A DNA stretch of 11,585 nucleotides from JAHJDO01 sp030671985 [NCBI: bacterium] (GTDB lineage Bacteria > JAHJDO01), in NCBI GenBank assembly GCA_030671985.1, contig DAOVHI010000035.1, positions 1 through 11,585 of the forward strand, read 5' to 3'. Below the pieces are notes generated by a model that saw only the letters and a program-made list of their open reading frames with translations, was not told the DNA's origin and ran no database searches. Of this stretch, positions 1 to 7,331 are shown one piece after another. How positions within the stretch are numbered: the first letter of the stretch is position 1; every line of letters starts with the position of its first letter. A program made the position numbers and the translations under genes.

Positions 1-1943
1 ATGTTATTCAAAAGCTTCCCATCGCCAACCGAAAAACTGAATTTATTAGTGCTGTCTTTATTCAGTAAAAATCCGCTTGATGAAGAGGATACTAATTTTC
101 CCACAATTCCTTGATCTGCGCCGTCTGCCTCGCTTTTCACCCATGCTTCAACCGTAATATTTCCTGAGCTCACCAAACTTGTTGAATGAGAAATTCCAAC
201 ATAATCCCCTGTCCCGTCAAAGTGAATACACTTTCCAAATACCCCATACTGTGACCATGCCGCATCATTATAAATTGTTCCGTCGTTGTCATATATTGAA
301 GAATCATGGGCAGTCGTTGATACCGGATCATCATCTAGATTATCAAAATGCCATAGACCCACCGGATTTCCGCCAAGGATGCTTGAGGTTGTCTGTGTCT
401 TGAAGCGTACCTGCGTTCCCCGCGAATCCTGCCATATCTCATATGCCGTTTTTGCGCGGCTGTAGACTGCGACTTCGTCAATTAAGCCGTTGAATTCTCG
501 TCCAATTTTAAAACTATTAGAATTTGAAGCTATCACTGCGTCAGTATCATGGGTTACCTCCTCGACGCCATTTACATAAAGCTTCATCTCGTCCGTGCCG
601 CCTGCGTCTTTATCGTAAGTTAAAGAGATATGATTCCATCCCGGAGAAACTGCGCTGGAAATTACCTGCCCGTTTATGTGGACGGCGGCGGTTGTTAAGG
701 TTGCTCCAATCCCATAACTTCCTTCTTTTGAGATATTTACCTCCGGATGGCTGGGAACGCCATAACTTACTTCAACCTTGACATAATGAGTTCTAAGCCA
801 TCTGGAAGGTCCCGGGTTACATGATGTTCCTAAAACATAGAGAAAGCCGGAGCCATCTACATACTTAGTTAGATCTGTAGTTAAGGTTCCTTGATAAGTG
901 TGTTTTATATTACCATTAAGAAAGCTATCAATTTGTACCCACTGGGTGCCATCAAAATCCCAGATATATAAAAAAGACTCATAAGAAGTATGCTCATCGT
1001 GAGCAACCCATGTAGCCTGAATTTGGGTGATGTTATCCTCAGCTTCAGTTATGGTAAATTCGAAACGATGGTATTTGATATCATGGCTATCACCTGCTTC
1101 ATCATAGCTGGCATCATCAAACGCAATATTAGCCAATGCGGTGTCGTTTAACGCAGTTTCAGTTCCCGGAACCAAGTTTGCAATATTGGTTAAATCACTG
1201 CATCGCCACCCCCATTTATCCGTGTCTGCGCCGTCGGAACTAAATTCATAGACGGTAGAAGATGAAGCTGTAGCTGATAAGGAATTCACCCACGCCTCAA
1301 TCGTAATTGCATCGGTGATATTATTTAGACTCGTTGAACTGGGAACATTAACATAACCACCGAGTCCGTCAAAGTATAATGCGCTCTGAAACACTGCTGA
1401 ATCATCCGACGCTTGTTCCCACCAACTGCCGTGGACAACGCCTGTGTTGCAATTTGCGGATTCATCATATACAGCGAAATCATCGGCGCTTGTTCCGCCT
1501 GCTAAATGCTCTCCCTCGTCAAAATGCCAGAGACCCACAAGATCCGTTACCTCGTCCTTTCTCAGCCGTGAATCTCCTCTATCGTATGGATCAGTTAAAG
1601 TACTCCGATTATTCCAGTCTATTGTTTTCCACACAACAAGCGAACCCGCATCATAAGTGGAGGAAAGCAGCACACCTGTGTCGTAATAGTCACTCTCTTT
1701 AACAATTGATATCTGTCCTGGTACAGCATTATCAATATTGACATCTGTATCGTAGCGCTCAGTGCCGTTAACCCAGATACACTGCGAATCCCCGCCAACC
1801 CAGTCGGTCTGGGTCCAGTCGGCATGGGCAGGAACGGTGAAGGCAAAGAACAGACAGATAAGGCATCTTTGAACCCACGATTTAAATCGTGGGTTCAGTG
1901 GGTTCATTTGGACATTTGAATTTTGAATTTTGTCATTTATCAT
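1..1943 (-). CDS. Large exported LamG-domain protein (3' end beyond window)
   Basis: An open frame runs from the ATG at 1943 through the left edge (647 full codons, no stop). The start has a strong GGAGG at 1953-1957, nine bases upstream. Residues 1-41 form a signal peptide with an unusually long N-region, a hydrophobic core near 27-37 and a likely AHA/D cut at 41/42. After a beta-rich leader domain (about 42-135, with a DTGVLLSSTYDAGSLVVW motif) comes LamG domain 1: GLWHFDEG at 137-144, LYFDG at 189-193, IEAWV at 215-219, LYVNG at 455-459, IDEVAVYSRA from 488. LamG domain 2 starts with GLWHF near 529 and has HFDG and VEAWV, then is cut by the edge. A 155-residue segment (about 244-399) interrupts domain 1. 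LamG domains commonly bind glycans or proteins; no catalytic residues were recognised. The gene follows gspK and has its own sigma-54 promoter, so it may be T2SS cargo or an adhesin working with the pseudopilus (inference). Confidence 0.88.
   Translation of the reverse strand, partial: MINDKIQNSNVQMNPLNPRFKSWVQRCLICLFFAFTVPAHADWTQTDWVGGDSQCIWVNGTERYDTDVNIDNAVPGQISIVKESDYYDTGVLLSSTYDAGSLVVWKTIDWNNRSTLTDPYDRGDSRLRKDEVTDLVGLWHFDEGEHLAGGTSADDFAVYDESANCNTGVVHGSWWEQASDDSAVFQSALYFDGLGGYVNVPSSTSLNNITDAITIEAWVNSLSATASSSTVYEFSSDGADTDKWGWRCSDLTNIANLVPGTETALNDTALANIAFDDASYDEAGDSHDIKYHRFEFTITEAEDNITQIQATWVAHDEHTSYESFLYIWDFDGTQWVQIDSFLNGNIKHTYQGTLTTDLTKYVDGSGFLYVLGTSCNPGPSRWLRTHYVKVEVSYGVPSHPEVNISKEGSYGIGATLTTAAVHINGQVISSAVSPGWNHISLTYDKDAGGTDEMKLYVNGVEEVTHDTDAVIASNSNSFKIGREFNGLIDEVAVYSRAKTAYEIWQDSRGTQVRFKTQTTSSILGGNPVGLWHFDNLDDDPVSTTAHDSSIYDNDGTIYNDAAWSQYGVFGKCIHFDGTGDYVGISHSTSLVSSGNITVEAWVKSEADGADQGIVGKLVSSSSSGFLLNKDSTNKFSFSVGDGKLLNN
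1871..1906. repeat. TTTAAA-centred palindrome with extra half-copy, inside LamG gene
   Basis: Positions 1871-1896 are a perfect 26-bp palindrome (arms GAACCCACGA, centre TTTAAA). The adjoining 1898-1906 repeats the arm end, so GTGGGTTCA occurs twice in tandem (1889-1897 and 1898-1906). It is read in frame as NPLNPRFKSWVQ in the N-region of the signal peptide. The arrangement (two direct half-copies plus one inverted) matches that at 8688-8730 in the kinase gene. Confidence 0.85.
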
Positions 1944-1975
1944 TTTTCCTTTCCTCCGATCCACCTATATAAACA

Positions 1976-1992
1976 AGCAACTTTCATGCCAA
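1976..1992 (-). promoter_or_regulatory. Sigma-54 (-24/-12) promoter for the LamG gene
   Basis: On the minus strand the bases read TTGGCATGAAAGTTGCT: TGGCA, then the required spacing, then TTGCT. The GG (1990-1989) and GC (1978-1977) are 12 bases apart, as in the sigma-54 consensus TGGCAC-N5-TTGCW. Transcription would begin near 1965, just before the GGAGG of the gene starting at 1943. The same motif occurs at 7714-7730, and the locus encodes a sigma-54 activator. No enhancer site was recognised. Confidence 0.75.
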
Positions 1993-1995
1993 ACA

Positions 1996-2040
1996 ACTCA
2001 TCCCCCACCCCCTTCTCTTGACAAAGAAGGGGTGCTTTCC
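1996..2040 (-). repeat. Modular hairpin repeat, copy A (gspK/LamG junction)
   Basis: It begins right after the gspK stop. It contains the 24-base hairpin module also found at 5009-5032 and 5783-5806 (here 2009-2032; about 10-bp stem, GTCA loop on the coding strand), followed by the shared tail GGGGGATGAGTTG. The tail ATG at 2000 opens only a five-codon frame (MSCLA, then stop). The hairpin lacks a following U-run, so it is not a convincing intrinsic terminator, though it could protect the mRNA 3' end. Confidence 0.8.
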
Positions 2041-5001
2041 TTATCTTTCATAAATAACCGTAATTTTCTTCTCTCCGAGTACTTCATCATCAACATCAAA
2101 GATCCTGTTGCCATTCTTATCCAAAATTGACTGACCTGTACAGATTATCTTGAACACATTTGATTTTGTTGTAATGAGATTGGAGATGGGTTGAAAATTT
2201 GTAGTGCCTATATTATCTACTCCTCCACTAGCTGCTGAAGGAAGAATTTCACCAATAGATTTAAATGGTCTATTTGCAAGAAAATCGGGCGCATTTGTAG
2301 CACCTACCCCTTGCAGTCCCTGAAGCACAGGCGTGTCCGCTGTATTTATATTTATTCTTCCATAAGTTTTTGAAGCCGGCGTGAGCAGGATATAATCAAA
2401 AAACACCGAGTCCGCGCTTGAAGCGTCTGCTAGAATAGCAACGCTCAAAGTGGTATCCGATATTGCAACCTGTCCATATTTAGCACCGTAATCTGAGCTT
2501 GGAGTAATAAGCGCGGAGTCATTGCCAACCCTTACCCTCATTGTTCCGCCTTCTCTGCCGTAAACATACATGATATATGTATCCGCTTCAAATCTGTCTC
2601 TTGTTGTGTACCATGTCCATGTATCCTCCTGTGCTGAAGCGGAATCAGATGCCCTAAACCAATATAATTCACCAATAATGCTCTTCCCGAACTTACGCTC
2701 TATTTCACCTGATAAATCACTTATCTTTTCTGGAGAGCCCCAATTTGCGTTTGTATGATCCGCAAACTCCGCGTCAAGCCGTCTTCCAGAAACAGTGATA
2801 CTATCCGCAATATTCCTTATCCTATCCTCAATATTACCAATAGTTTCCCATTCGGTAGTTTTACTGTAGGATACATCCGCTATTTCGCCTATATTTGCGA
2901 ATGGAAAATTTTTCACATTAACACTGCCTCCTGAAAAATTGCCGACGTTTACTGCGGCAGGACTTCCTCTGTCTGATAAAGAATCTGAAGCATTTTGGTG
3001 TATCAACCAGCTGTCAAATATGCCTGAATCATTTAAGACATCCACTCCTCCAGCTACTCCCATAAAAGCAGGGTCATTTCTTTCCATAGAATAAAACTCA
3101 TATTCCTGCACTATCTGACTATCCCATAGAACCTGATCTACAATATGACCCGCTGGATTAGCTATTCCTCCGCTTATTGTTGATTCAATGGGTCCGTCAT
3201 AGAGCCGCAGAGGGCTGTCAATGAGAACCGTATCGGAAAGAATATCGTCCAAAGCGGATAAATTAAGCAGTTGATAAACATTACCTGTAGGGCCACCAAA
3301 CCATGTGTTTTCAACAGAAATTCCGTCGCTGTTAGAATCCCCCTTATCTATAGCAAGAACGGCATAAGCGCCTGCTCCTATACTTACATTTGGTATTGTT
3401 CCAACCTGACCGTTTGGAAATTCAAGTCTCCAGCCGCCTATGTTAATATCGTTCTCAGAGATATTCACAAGCTCAACATATTCGCAGTCAGGTGATTGAG
3501 AAAGGTCAACGCGGTACCATGAAACAGGACTTTCTGTTGGCAGTTTTTTGGAGATAATATTGATCTTAAATGTGCCTCCTCCAGATATTACTACCGTATC
3601 TGCCGTAGAGGTATCGGATAACCATACATTGAAATGCGTGTCCGACCAGATTCCACTATCAGGATAGATCAGATAATCCACTTTTCCTGAGCCATAAACA
3701 TTCACCTTATATGTTCCATCCGGAATTCCCGACCAGCTCCAGATACCGCTGTCGCCGAAATCATCACTTGTCCAAGTATTTCCTGATGGCGCCCATCCAA
3801 CATTAACTTCCGATACAGCAGCAACGCCATCCTTCCTAAACACAGGCCTTACCATAACCTCATTTATTCTTATTCCCTCAACCCCGTAACGGGTAATTAT
3901 GTTGCCGTCTTTATCTTCAACATCAATCCGCGTTGAGCCGCTATCTCGGTCCCTGTAGTCAATTATATTTACTGCCATCTGCGCAAGCTCTTCCGTTGTA
4001 TAAGCATTTGGACCTTCCCAGTATTCGCACGCGTCCCTCAGAATTGAATACAACTCCATTGCAGAACTTACAGCGTTAATATTCATTCGCATCAGCCCTG
4101 AATCTGTGAGATTTTTATCAGACGAGTAGGTTGTGATGTATGAATCAAACCTAGCATATTCATCGCCATCTATCCCTGCAAGAGAAACAACTTCGGCAGG
4201 AGTCAGATAAGATGTGTCTGCTCTGAGATCGTCTGTAGGGTTAATGTATGGACTGGCAATATAAAACTCTGCAGGATCATCTACTCCTTCATTAAGTTCA
4301 TCAGTTGAATTATCTCCATCATTATCTATTCCGTCATTATTCAGAACAACGCTGTCATGATTATCATCATCGGTGGTAGGGTCTCCTTCACAAACCCCCG
4401 GCGAATCATCATTCCCATAACGCGCATCTAAAATATCGCCTGCGTCTGATGTGGTGAATATTTTATCAAGTCTTATTTCTCGCGTTGTCCAGCCGTCTTC
4501 GCCGTAAGAAGTCCCTGCACTATTTATATTTATCTTGCCCGACTCATCAATGACCAGAACAGCGTATCTTCCAATCAGACGTCCTTGTGAATCCATTAGA
4601 TTTATCCATCGGGAATCTGCTCCGTCAACTGCAGCCGGCGCATTTGTTGAAATCACATTGGCATCATTGCTTATACACGAATCTGCCGTTAAGCTTTCAG
4701 TAGAATCAATTCCAAAGAGTGAGGAATCGTAACCCCAATCATCCTCGTACCAGTCATATCCTTCATACATGCAGTAATCACCTGATTCATTATTAGACGG
4801 ATCGCCGTCCTTCTTTAGAACACCGATTGCATGCTGAATACCTGCTTTCGCAACATAGTCTGCCTTTACTCCAGTCATATAATTGGCTGCCGCGCGCTGA
4901 TCCATTATCATGCTGTATGAAAAAGCCGCAGCAATAGAGGCAAGAACAGCCATGATCGAGACAACAAGGATGAGGGCTATTCCGGATTGATTACAACTCA
5001 T
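2041..5001 (-). CDS. gspK: Giant GspK-like minor pseudopilin with lamin-tail-like domain
   Basis: GspK caps the T2SS pseudopilus tip with GspI and GspJ. From the ATG at 5001 the protein is 986 aa, about three times the usual length. The N-terminus MSCNQSG/IALILVV is a class III prepilin signal (cut after Gly7, no Glu at +5, as is typical of GspK), followed by a hydrophobic helix to about residue 30. GspK core signs: GKININS (155-161), MNINAVSSAMELYSILRDA (306-324) and GRININTADTPVLQGLQGVG (881-900). Inserted are an acidic loop (197-242, with DNDGD), a lamin-tail-like domain (strand GIRINEVMVRP at 376-386; CEYVELVN...GGW at 506-525, continuing to about 640) and two beta-sandwich-like modules (about 405-485 and 794-875). 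A second possible start at 5094 overlaps the gspJ stop as ATGA and has a GGAG four bases upstream; it would add 31 residues encoded mostly by the repeat. I prefer 5001 because it gives a normal short leader. Export or adhesion roles of the extra domains are inferred. Confidence 0.85.
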   Translation of the reverse strand: MSCNQSGIALILVVSIMAVLASIAAAFSYSMIMDQRAAANYMTGVKADYVAKAGIQHAIGVLKKDGDPSNNESGDYCMYEGYDWYEDDWGYDSSLFGIDSTESLTADSCISNDANVISTNAPAAVDGADSRWINLMDSQGRLIGRYAVLVIDESGKININSAGTSYGEDGWTTREIRLDKIFTTSDAGDILDARYGNDDSPGVCEGDPTTDDDNHDSVVLNNDGIDNDGDNSTDELNEGVDDPAEFYIASPYINPTDDLRADTSYLTPAEVVSLAGIDGDEYARFDSYITTYSSDKNLTDSGLMRMNINAVSSAMELYSILRDACEYWEGPNAYTTEELAQMAVNIIDYRDRDSGSTRIDVEDKDGNIITRYGVEGIRINEVMVRPVFRKDGVAAVSEVNVGWAPSGNTWTSDDFGDSGIWSWSGIPDGTYKVNVYGSGKVDYLIYPDSGIWSDTHFNVWLSDTSTADTVVISGGGTFKINIISKKLPTESPVSWYRVDLSQSPDCEYVELVNISENDINIGGWRLEFPNGQVGTIPNVSIGAGAYAVLAIDKGDSNSDGISVENTWFGGPTGNVYQLLNLSALDDILSDTVLIDSPLRLYDGPIESTISGGIANPAGHIVDQVLWDSQIVQEYEFYSMERNDPAFMGVAGGVDVLNDSGIFDSWLIHQNASDSLSDRGSPAAVNVGNFSGGSVNVKNFPFANIGEIADVSYSKTTEWETIGNIEDRIRNIADSITVSGRRLDAEFADHTNANWGSPEKISDLSGEIERKFGKSIIGELYWFRASDSASAQEDTWTWYTTRDRFEADTYIMYVYGREGGTMRVRVGNDSALITPSSDYGAKYGQVAISDTTLSVAILADASSADSVFFDYILLTPASKTYGRININTADTPVLQGLQGVGATNAPDFLANRPFKSIGEILPSAASGGVDNIGTTNFQPISNLITTKSNVFKIICTGQSILDKNGNRIFDVDDEVLGEKKITVIYER

Positions 5002-5078
5002 CCACTTGCCCCTTCTCTTGACAAAGAAGGGGAACACTCCCTCTCTTTTCAAGAGAGGGTTAGGGTGAGTTAATTCAT
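4993..5078 (-). repeat. Modular hairpin repeat, copy B (gspJ/gspK junction)
   Basis: It has both modules: a CTCACCCTAACCCTCTC-type hairpin (5039-5059, 9-bp perfect stem, 3-base loop) and the 24-base hairpin (5009-5032), then the tail GGATGAGTTG. The tail ATG (5001-4999) is the preferred gspK start, with AAGGGG from the hairpin arm seven bases upstream acting as ribosome binding site. Confidence 0.85.
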
Positions 5079-5090
5079 AATTAATAATTT

Positions 5091-5774
5091 TCATTCCGCT
5101 CCCGGCATAAATACAGTAGTTTCAAAAGTCTGAGTATCTTCTCTTGCTTCTTCATCACGTGTTCGAAGAACTATCTTTATCTTTTTTGGTAAACCGTCAG
5201 CAGTTCCGTCAGCAAGATACAAATCTGCCAAAGAATCCCAAGTTCCGGGAGAAGAATCTGCCTCAGCAGCATCGCCATAATAATAATAAAACTGAAGATC
5301 TACGACTGCAATGCCAAGTGAACTGCTTGTGCCTGTGTCATAAACAAAATCAATTTTATTACTAGTGCCAACTGCATAATGACGCATGATTTCTGTATCT
5401 CCTCTTATCCAGTATCCTAACTCACACATATCAGACGCGGTGGTATTTGAGGGATCTATTAAATTAGATGTTGAGTATATAGGAGCTACAAAGAATAACT
5501 CATCTCTCGTACTACCTGTTTTTATCCAAGCCGCTGTTTCATCATTTAGTCCAAGCATGTATATTTTTCTTGCTTCATTTACCATTGCGCAGGAGATCTC
5601 TCTTGACATCATACCAAGAATCGCTCTTGCATTCTGATACCGCTCCATTCTTACATTGCCCTTTGTCCATGAATCGGTACCGCCTTTGAATATAGAGTAA
5701 ATACCTGTTATCAGTAAAGCCAGAACCAGTGTTGATATCATAATTTCGATGAGAGTGAAAGCACGGCAACTCAT
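5091..5774 (-). CDS. gspJ: GspJ-type minor pseudopilin
   Basis: GspJ is a minor pseudopilin of the T2SS tip complex (GspH-I-J-K) in the inner membrane and periplasm. From the ATG at 5774 the product is 227 aa and opens MSCRA/FTLIEIM: a five-residue leader, Ala instead of Gly at -1, Phe at +1, Glu10 at +5, then a hydrophobic helix (about 6-27). The C-terminal part has the GspJ-like pattern AVVDLQFYYYYG, then TWDS, then LPKKIKIVLRTRD. An in-frame ATG at 5891 overlaps the end of gspI and would add 39 repeat-encoded residues. It has no close ribosome binding site, whereas 5774 has AAGGGGG seven bases upstream, so 5774 is preferred. The stop (5093-5091) overlaps a possible ATG at 5094 as ATGA, an arrangement typical of coupled translation into gspK. 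Confidence 0.87.
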   Translation of the reverse strand: MSCRAFTLIEIMISTLVLALLITGIYSIFKGGTDSWTKGNVRMERYQNARAILGMMSREISCAMVNEARKIYMLGLNDETAAWIKTGSTRDELFFVAPIYSTSNLIDPSNTTASDMCELGYWIRGDTEIMRHYAVGTSNKIDFVYDTGTSSSLGIAVVDLQFYYYYGDAAEADSSPGTWDSLADLYLADGTADGLPKKIKIVLRTRDEEAREDTQTFETTVFMPGAE

Positions 5775-5880
5775 CCCCCTACCCCCTTCTCTTGACAAAG
5801 AAGGGGTAAATATTCCCTCTCCTTTTCCCTCTCTGTCAAGAGAGGGTAGGGTGAGTTTGAGAGAATTAGAGTGAGTTAAT
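5770..5880 (-). repeat. Modular hairpin repeat, copy C (gspI/gspJ junction)
   Basis: This is the longest copy. It contains a CCCTCTCT/AGAGAGGG hairpin (5827-5846, 8-bp stem, four-base loop), the 24-base hairpin (5783-5806) and the tail GGGGGATGAGTTG. A further degenerate CTCACTCTAATTCTCTC piece precedes the first hairpin on the coding strand. The tail supplies the gspJ start at 5774. Confidence 0.85.
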
Positions 5881-6300
5881 TTATTTAACATAACTCGTTA
5901 CGAACTCCTCAATTTTAGTATCTGCTCCACAATTGGAATAAATAGCCAAAGTAACGTGATATAAATTATCTATATTATTGTGATTTTGCGAAATTATGAA
6001 ACTCCACGAAAAGTTCTCATACGGAGAAGAAAAAAAGTGATCTGAAGCAGTTAATGCCGAATACGTAACTAAATCGCTAACATCATTAGCGTTCATATAC
6101 TCATACTCGGTCTCATCATATTTTTTTTGCTCTATATCGCTCATCTTCTGCTGACCGAGAAATGCCATTATCGTGTGATCTCCTGCACGCTTGCTTGCCT
6201 TGAGCCCTACAGGGAACATCTGAATAAGCCCAAGAAGAGCGATACCCATAATAGCCATCGCAATAACAAGTTCAAGAAGGCTGAATGCTCTATTTCTCAT
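5881..6300 (-). CDS. gspI: GspI-type minor pseudopilin (PilV/GspI family)
   Basis: The product is 139 aa and opens MRNRA/FSLLELVIAMAIMGIALLGL: a five-residue leader with Ala at -1, Phe at +1, Glu10 at +5 and a hydrophobic helix. A basic segment (LKASKRAGD) and the AFLGQQKMSDIEQKKY stretch fit the GspI/PilV pattern. GspI is expected to start the tip complex with GspJ and GspK. The start overlaps the gspH stop by four bases (ATGA, 6300-6297), implying coupled translation. The C-terminal half (about 60-139) is weakly conserved and rests mainly on position between gspH and gspJ. PilV-like naming is an alternative. Confidence 0.82.
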   Translation of the reverse strand: MRNRAFSLLELVIAMAIMGIALLGLIQMFPVGLKASKRAGDHTIMAFLGQQKMSDIEQKKYDETEYEYMNANDVSDLVTYSALTASDHFFSSPYENFSWSFIISQNHNNIDNLYHVTLAIYSNCGADTKIEEFVTSYVK

Positions 6301-6827
6301 CGGTATGTCCTCACACGACCTGTAGTATTTAATATTGTTATATATGAAGTATCATTTCTATTAATATCACTAATTTCAATTGTTCTGGATGCCGATGCTC
6401 CTCCTGTCGGATTAAACCAAATATATTTCACATTAACACCTGCCGAATCTGAATCATTGGGAAATGGAATAATATCCCACTCATCCAAAGTCCCATTGTC
6501 TGTCATAATTATTGTCTTAGGCAAAGTTTTCCAGTTGGTTACAGAACCTCCCTCATCATAGCCATCTGGGTCCCAATAAATCTTCACTGCGTATCCACTG
6601 TTATTTATATCCATATTAAAAAGAACTGCGCAATTTTTTCGCTTTGTTATTGCATGACTGCGCGCAGTGTGGAGGGCGGAAACAACTGTTTGCGCTCCGC
6701 TTTTAATCCTGGAATTTCTCGTAAACTGGACAAAAGAAGGGGCTGCCGCAACAAACATAATGCCCATGATCGCAAGCACTATCATTAATTCCACTGCTGT
6801 GAAACCCAACATTCTTTTATTTGCCAT
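6297..6827 (-). CDS. gspH: GspH/FimT-type minor pseudopilin
   Basis: From the ATG at 6827 the product is 176 aa. It opens MANKRMLG/FTAVELM: an eight-residue leader, Gly at -1, Phe at +1, Glu13 at +5, then helix VLAIMGIMFVAAAPSFVQF. The segment SGAQTVVSALHTARSHAITKRKNCAVLF is the typical GspH/FimT stretch where the helix meets the first strands, and WFNPTGGAS followed by IEISDINR fits the C-terminal beta part. A GTG at 6854 in the same frame would overlap gspG by 25 bases. The ATG at 6827 lies two bases after the gspG stop and gives a normal leader, so I chose it; its ribosome binding site (GGAG about 11 bases upstream, inside gspG) is rather distant. Confidence 0.85.
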   Translation of the reverse strand: MANKRMLGFTAVELMIVLAIMGIMFVAAAPSFVQFTRNSRIKSGAQTVVSALHTARSHAITKRKNCAVLFNMDINNSGYAVKIYWDPDGYDEGGSVTNWKTLPKTIIMTDNGTLDEWDIIPFPNDSDSAGVNVKYIWFNPTGGASASRTIEISDINRNDTSYITILNTTGRVRTYR

Positions 6828-6829
6828 TC

Positions 6830-7321
6830 TTAGTTTGTCTCCGTATCCCAACACGCTATGTCATCATTAGGAGTACCAAGTGGAGCCTTATTTTTTCCCC
6901 AAGACCAGAGATCATAACTGCGATCTTCAAGCGGATTATCGTAATCGGCTGGGGTACCTCCCGGGGCAATATATCTGTATTTCATACCATAAGGGTCATT
7001 CGGAATATCCTTGGAAAGATACAATCCACGCCCGTTGGTTCCAACGGCTTGTAACATCCTTTGCAGATCATCTATGTTGTCATCGGCGTCACTAGATAAA
7101 TCTTCTCCACCCGCATTGCCATCACCTGGATACACTCCATAATCCATCTGATACATTGCAAGGGCGCTTTCAAGACTGTTGATATCCGCTCTCGCTCGTA
7201 TCTTCTTAGCCGAATCAATATGCTTCATAAAGTTCGGCATTACAATACCAGCAAGAAGCACAATGATTCCTATTACAACTAAAAGCTCAATGAGTGTGAA
7301 TCCTCTTTTAAATTTTCCCAT
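6830..7321 (-). CDS. gspG: GspG-type major pseudopilin
   Basis: GspG is the main subunit of the T2SS pseudopilus. The product is 163 aa and opens MGKFKRG/FTLIELLVVIGIIVLLAGIVMPNF: cut after Gly7, Phe at +1, Glu12 at +5. The GspG signature is clear: IRARADINSLESALAMYQMDYGVYP (split here as residues 41-65), NDPYGMKYRYIAPG (108-121), SYDLWSWGKN (135-144) and a DDIACWD tail (153-159). The acidic C-terminal loop matches the region that binds calcium in known GspG structures. The ribosome binding site GGAGG lies just upstream of the ATG, ten bases after the previous gene, so the two pseudopilins are probably cotranscribed. An acidic insert (about 68-85) lengthens it beyond the usual 140-150 residues. 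Confidence 0.93.
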   Translation of the reverse strand: MGKFKRGFTLIELLVVIGIIVLLAGIVMPNFMKHIDSAKKIRARADINSLESALAMYQMDYGVYPGDGNAGGEDLSSDADDNIDDLQRMLQAVGTNGRGLYLSKDIPNDPYGMKYRYIAPGGTPADYDNPLEDRSYDLWSWGKNKAPLGTPNDDIACWDTETN

Positions 7322-7331
7322 AATCCCTCCT

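Noticed and set aside
179-781. Plus-strand open frames opposite the LamG gene
   Set aside because: They lack ribosome binding sites and recognisable motifs, and have Arg/His-rich compositions typical of antisense shadows.
1619-1846. 75-codon minus-strand open frame
   Set aside because: It lies in another frame of the LamG gene, which itself is open from 1943 to the left edge with a signal peptide and clear domain motifs; the shorter frame has none.
2009-2032. Hairpin after gspK as an intrinsic terminator
   Set aside because: The stem is strong but is followed by GTGGGGGATGAG, not a U-run, and the same hairpin occurs inside the operon at gspI/gspJ and gspJ/gspK, where termination would be harmful.
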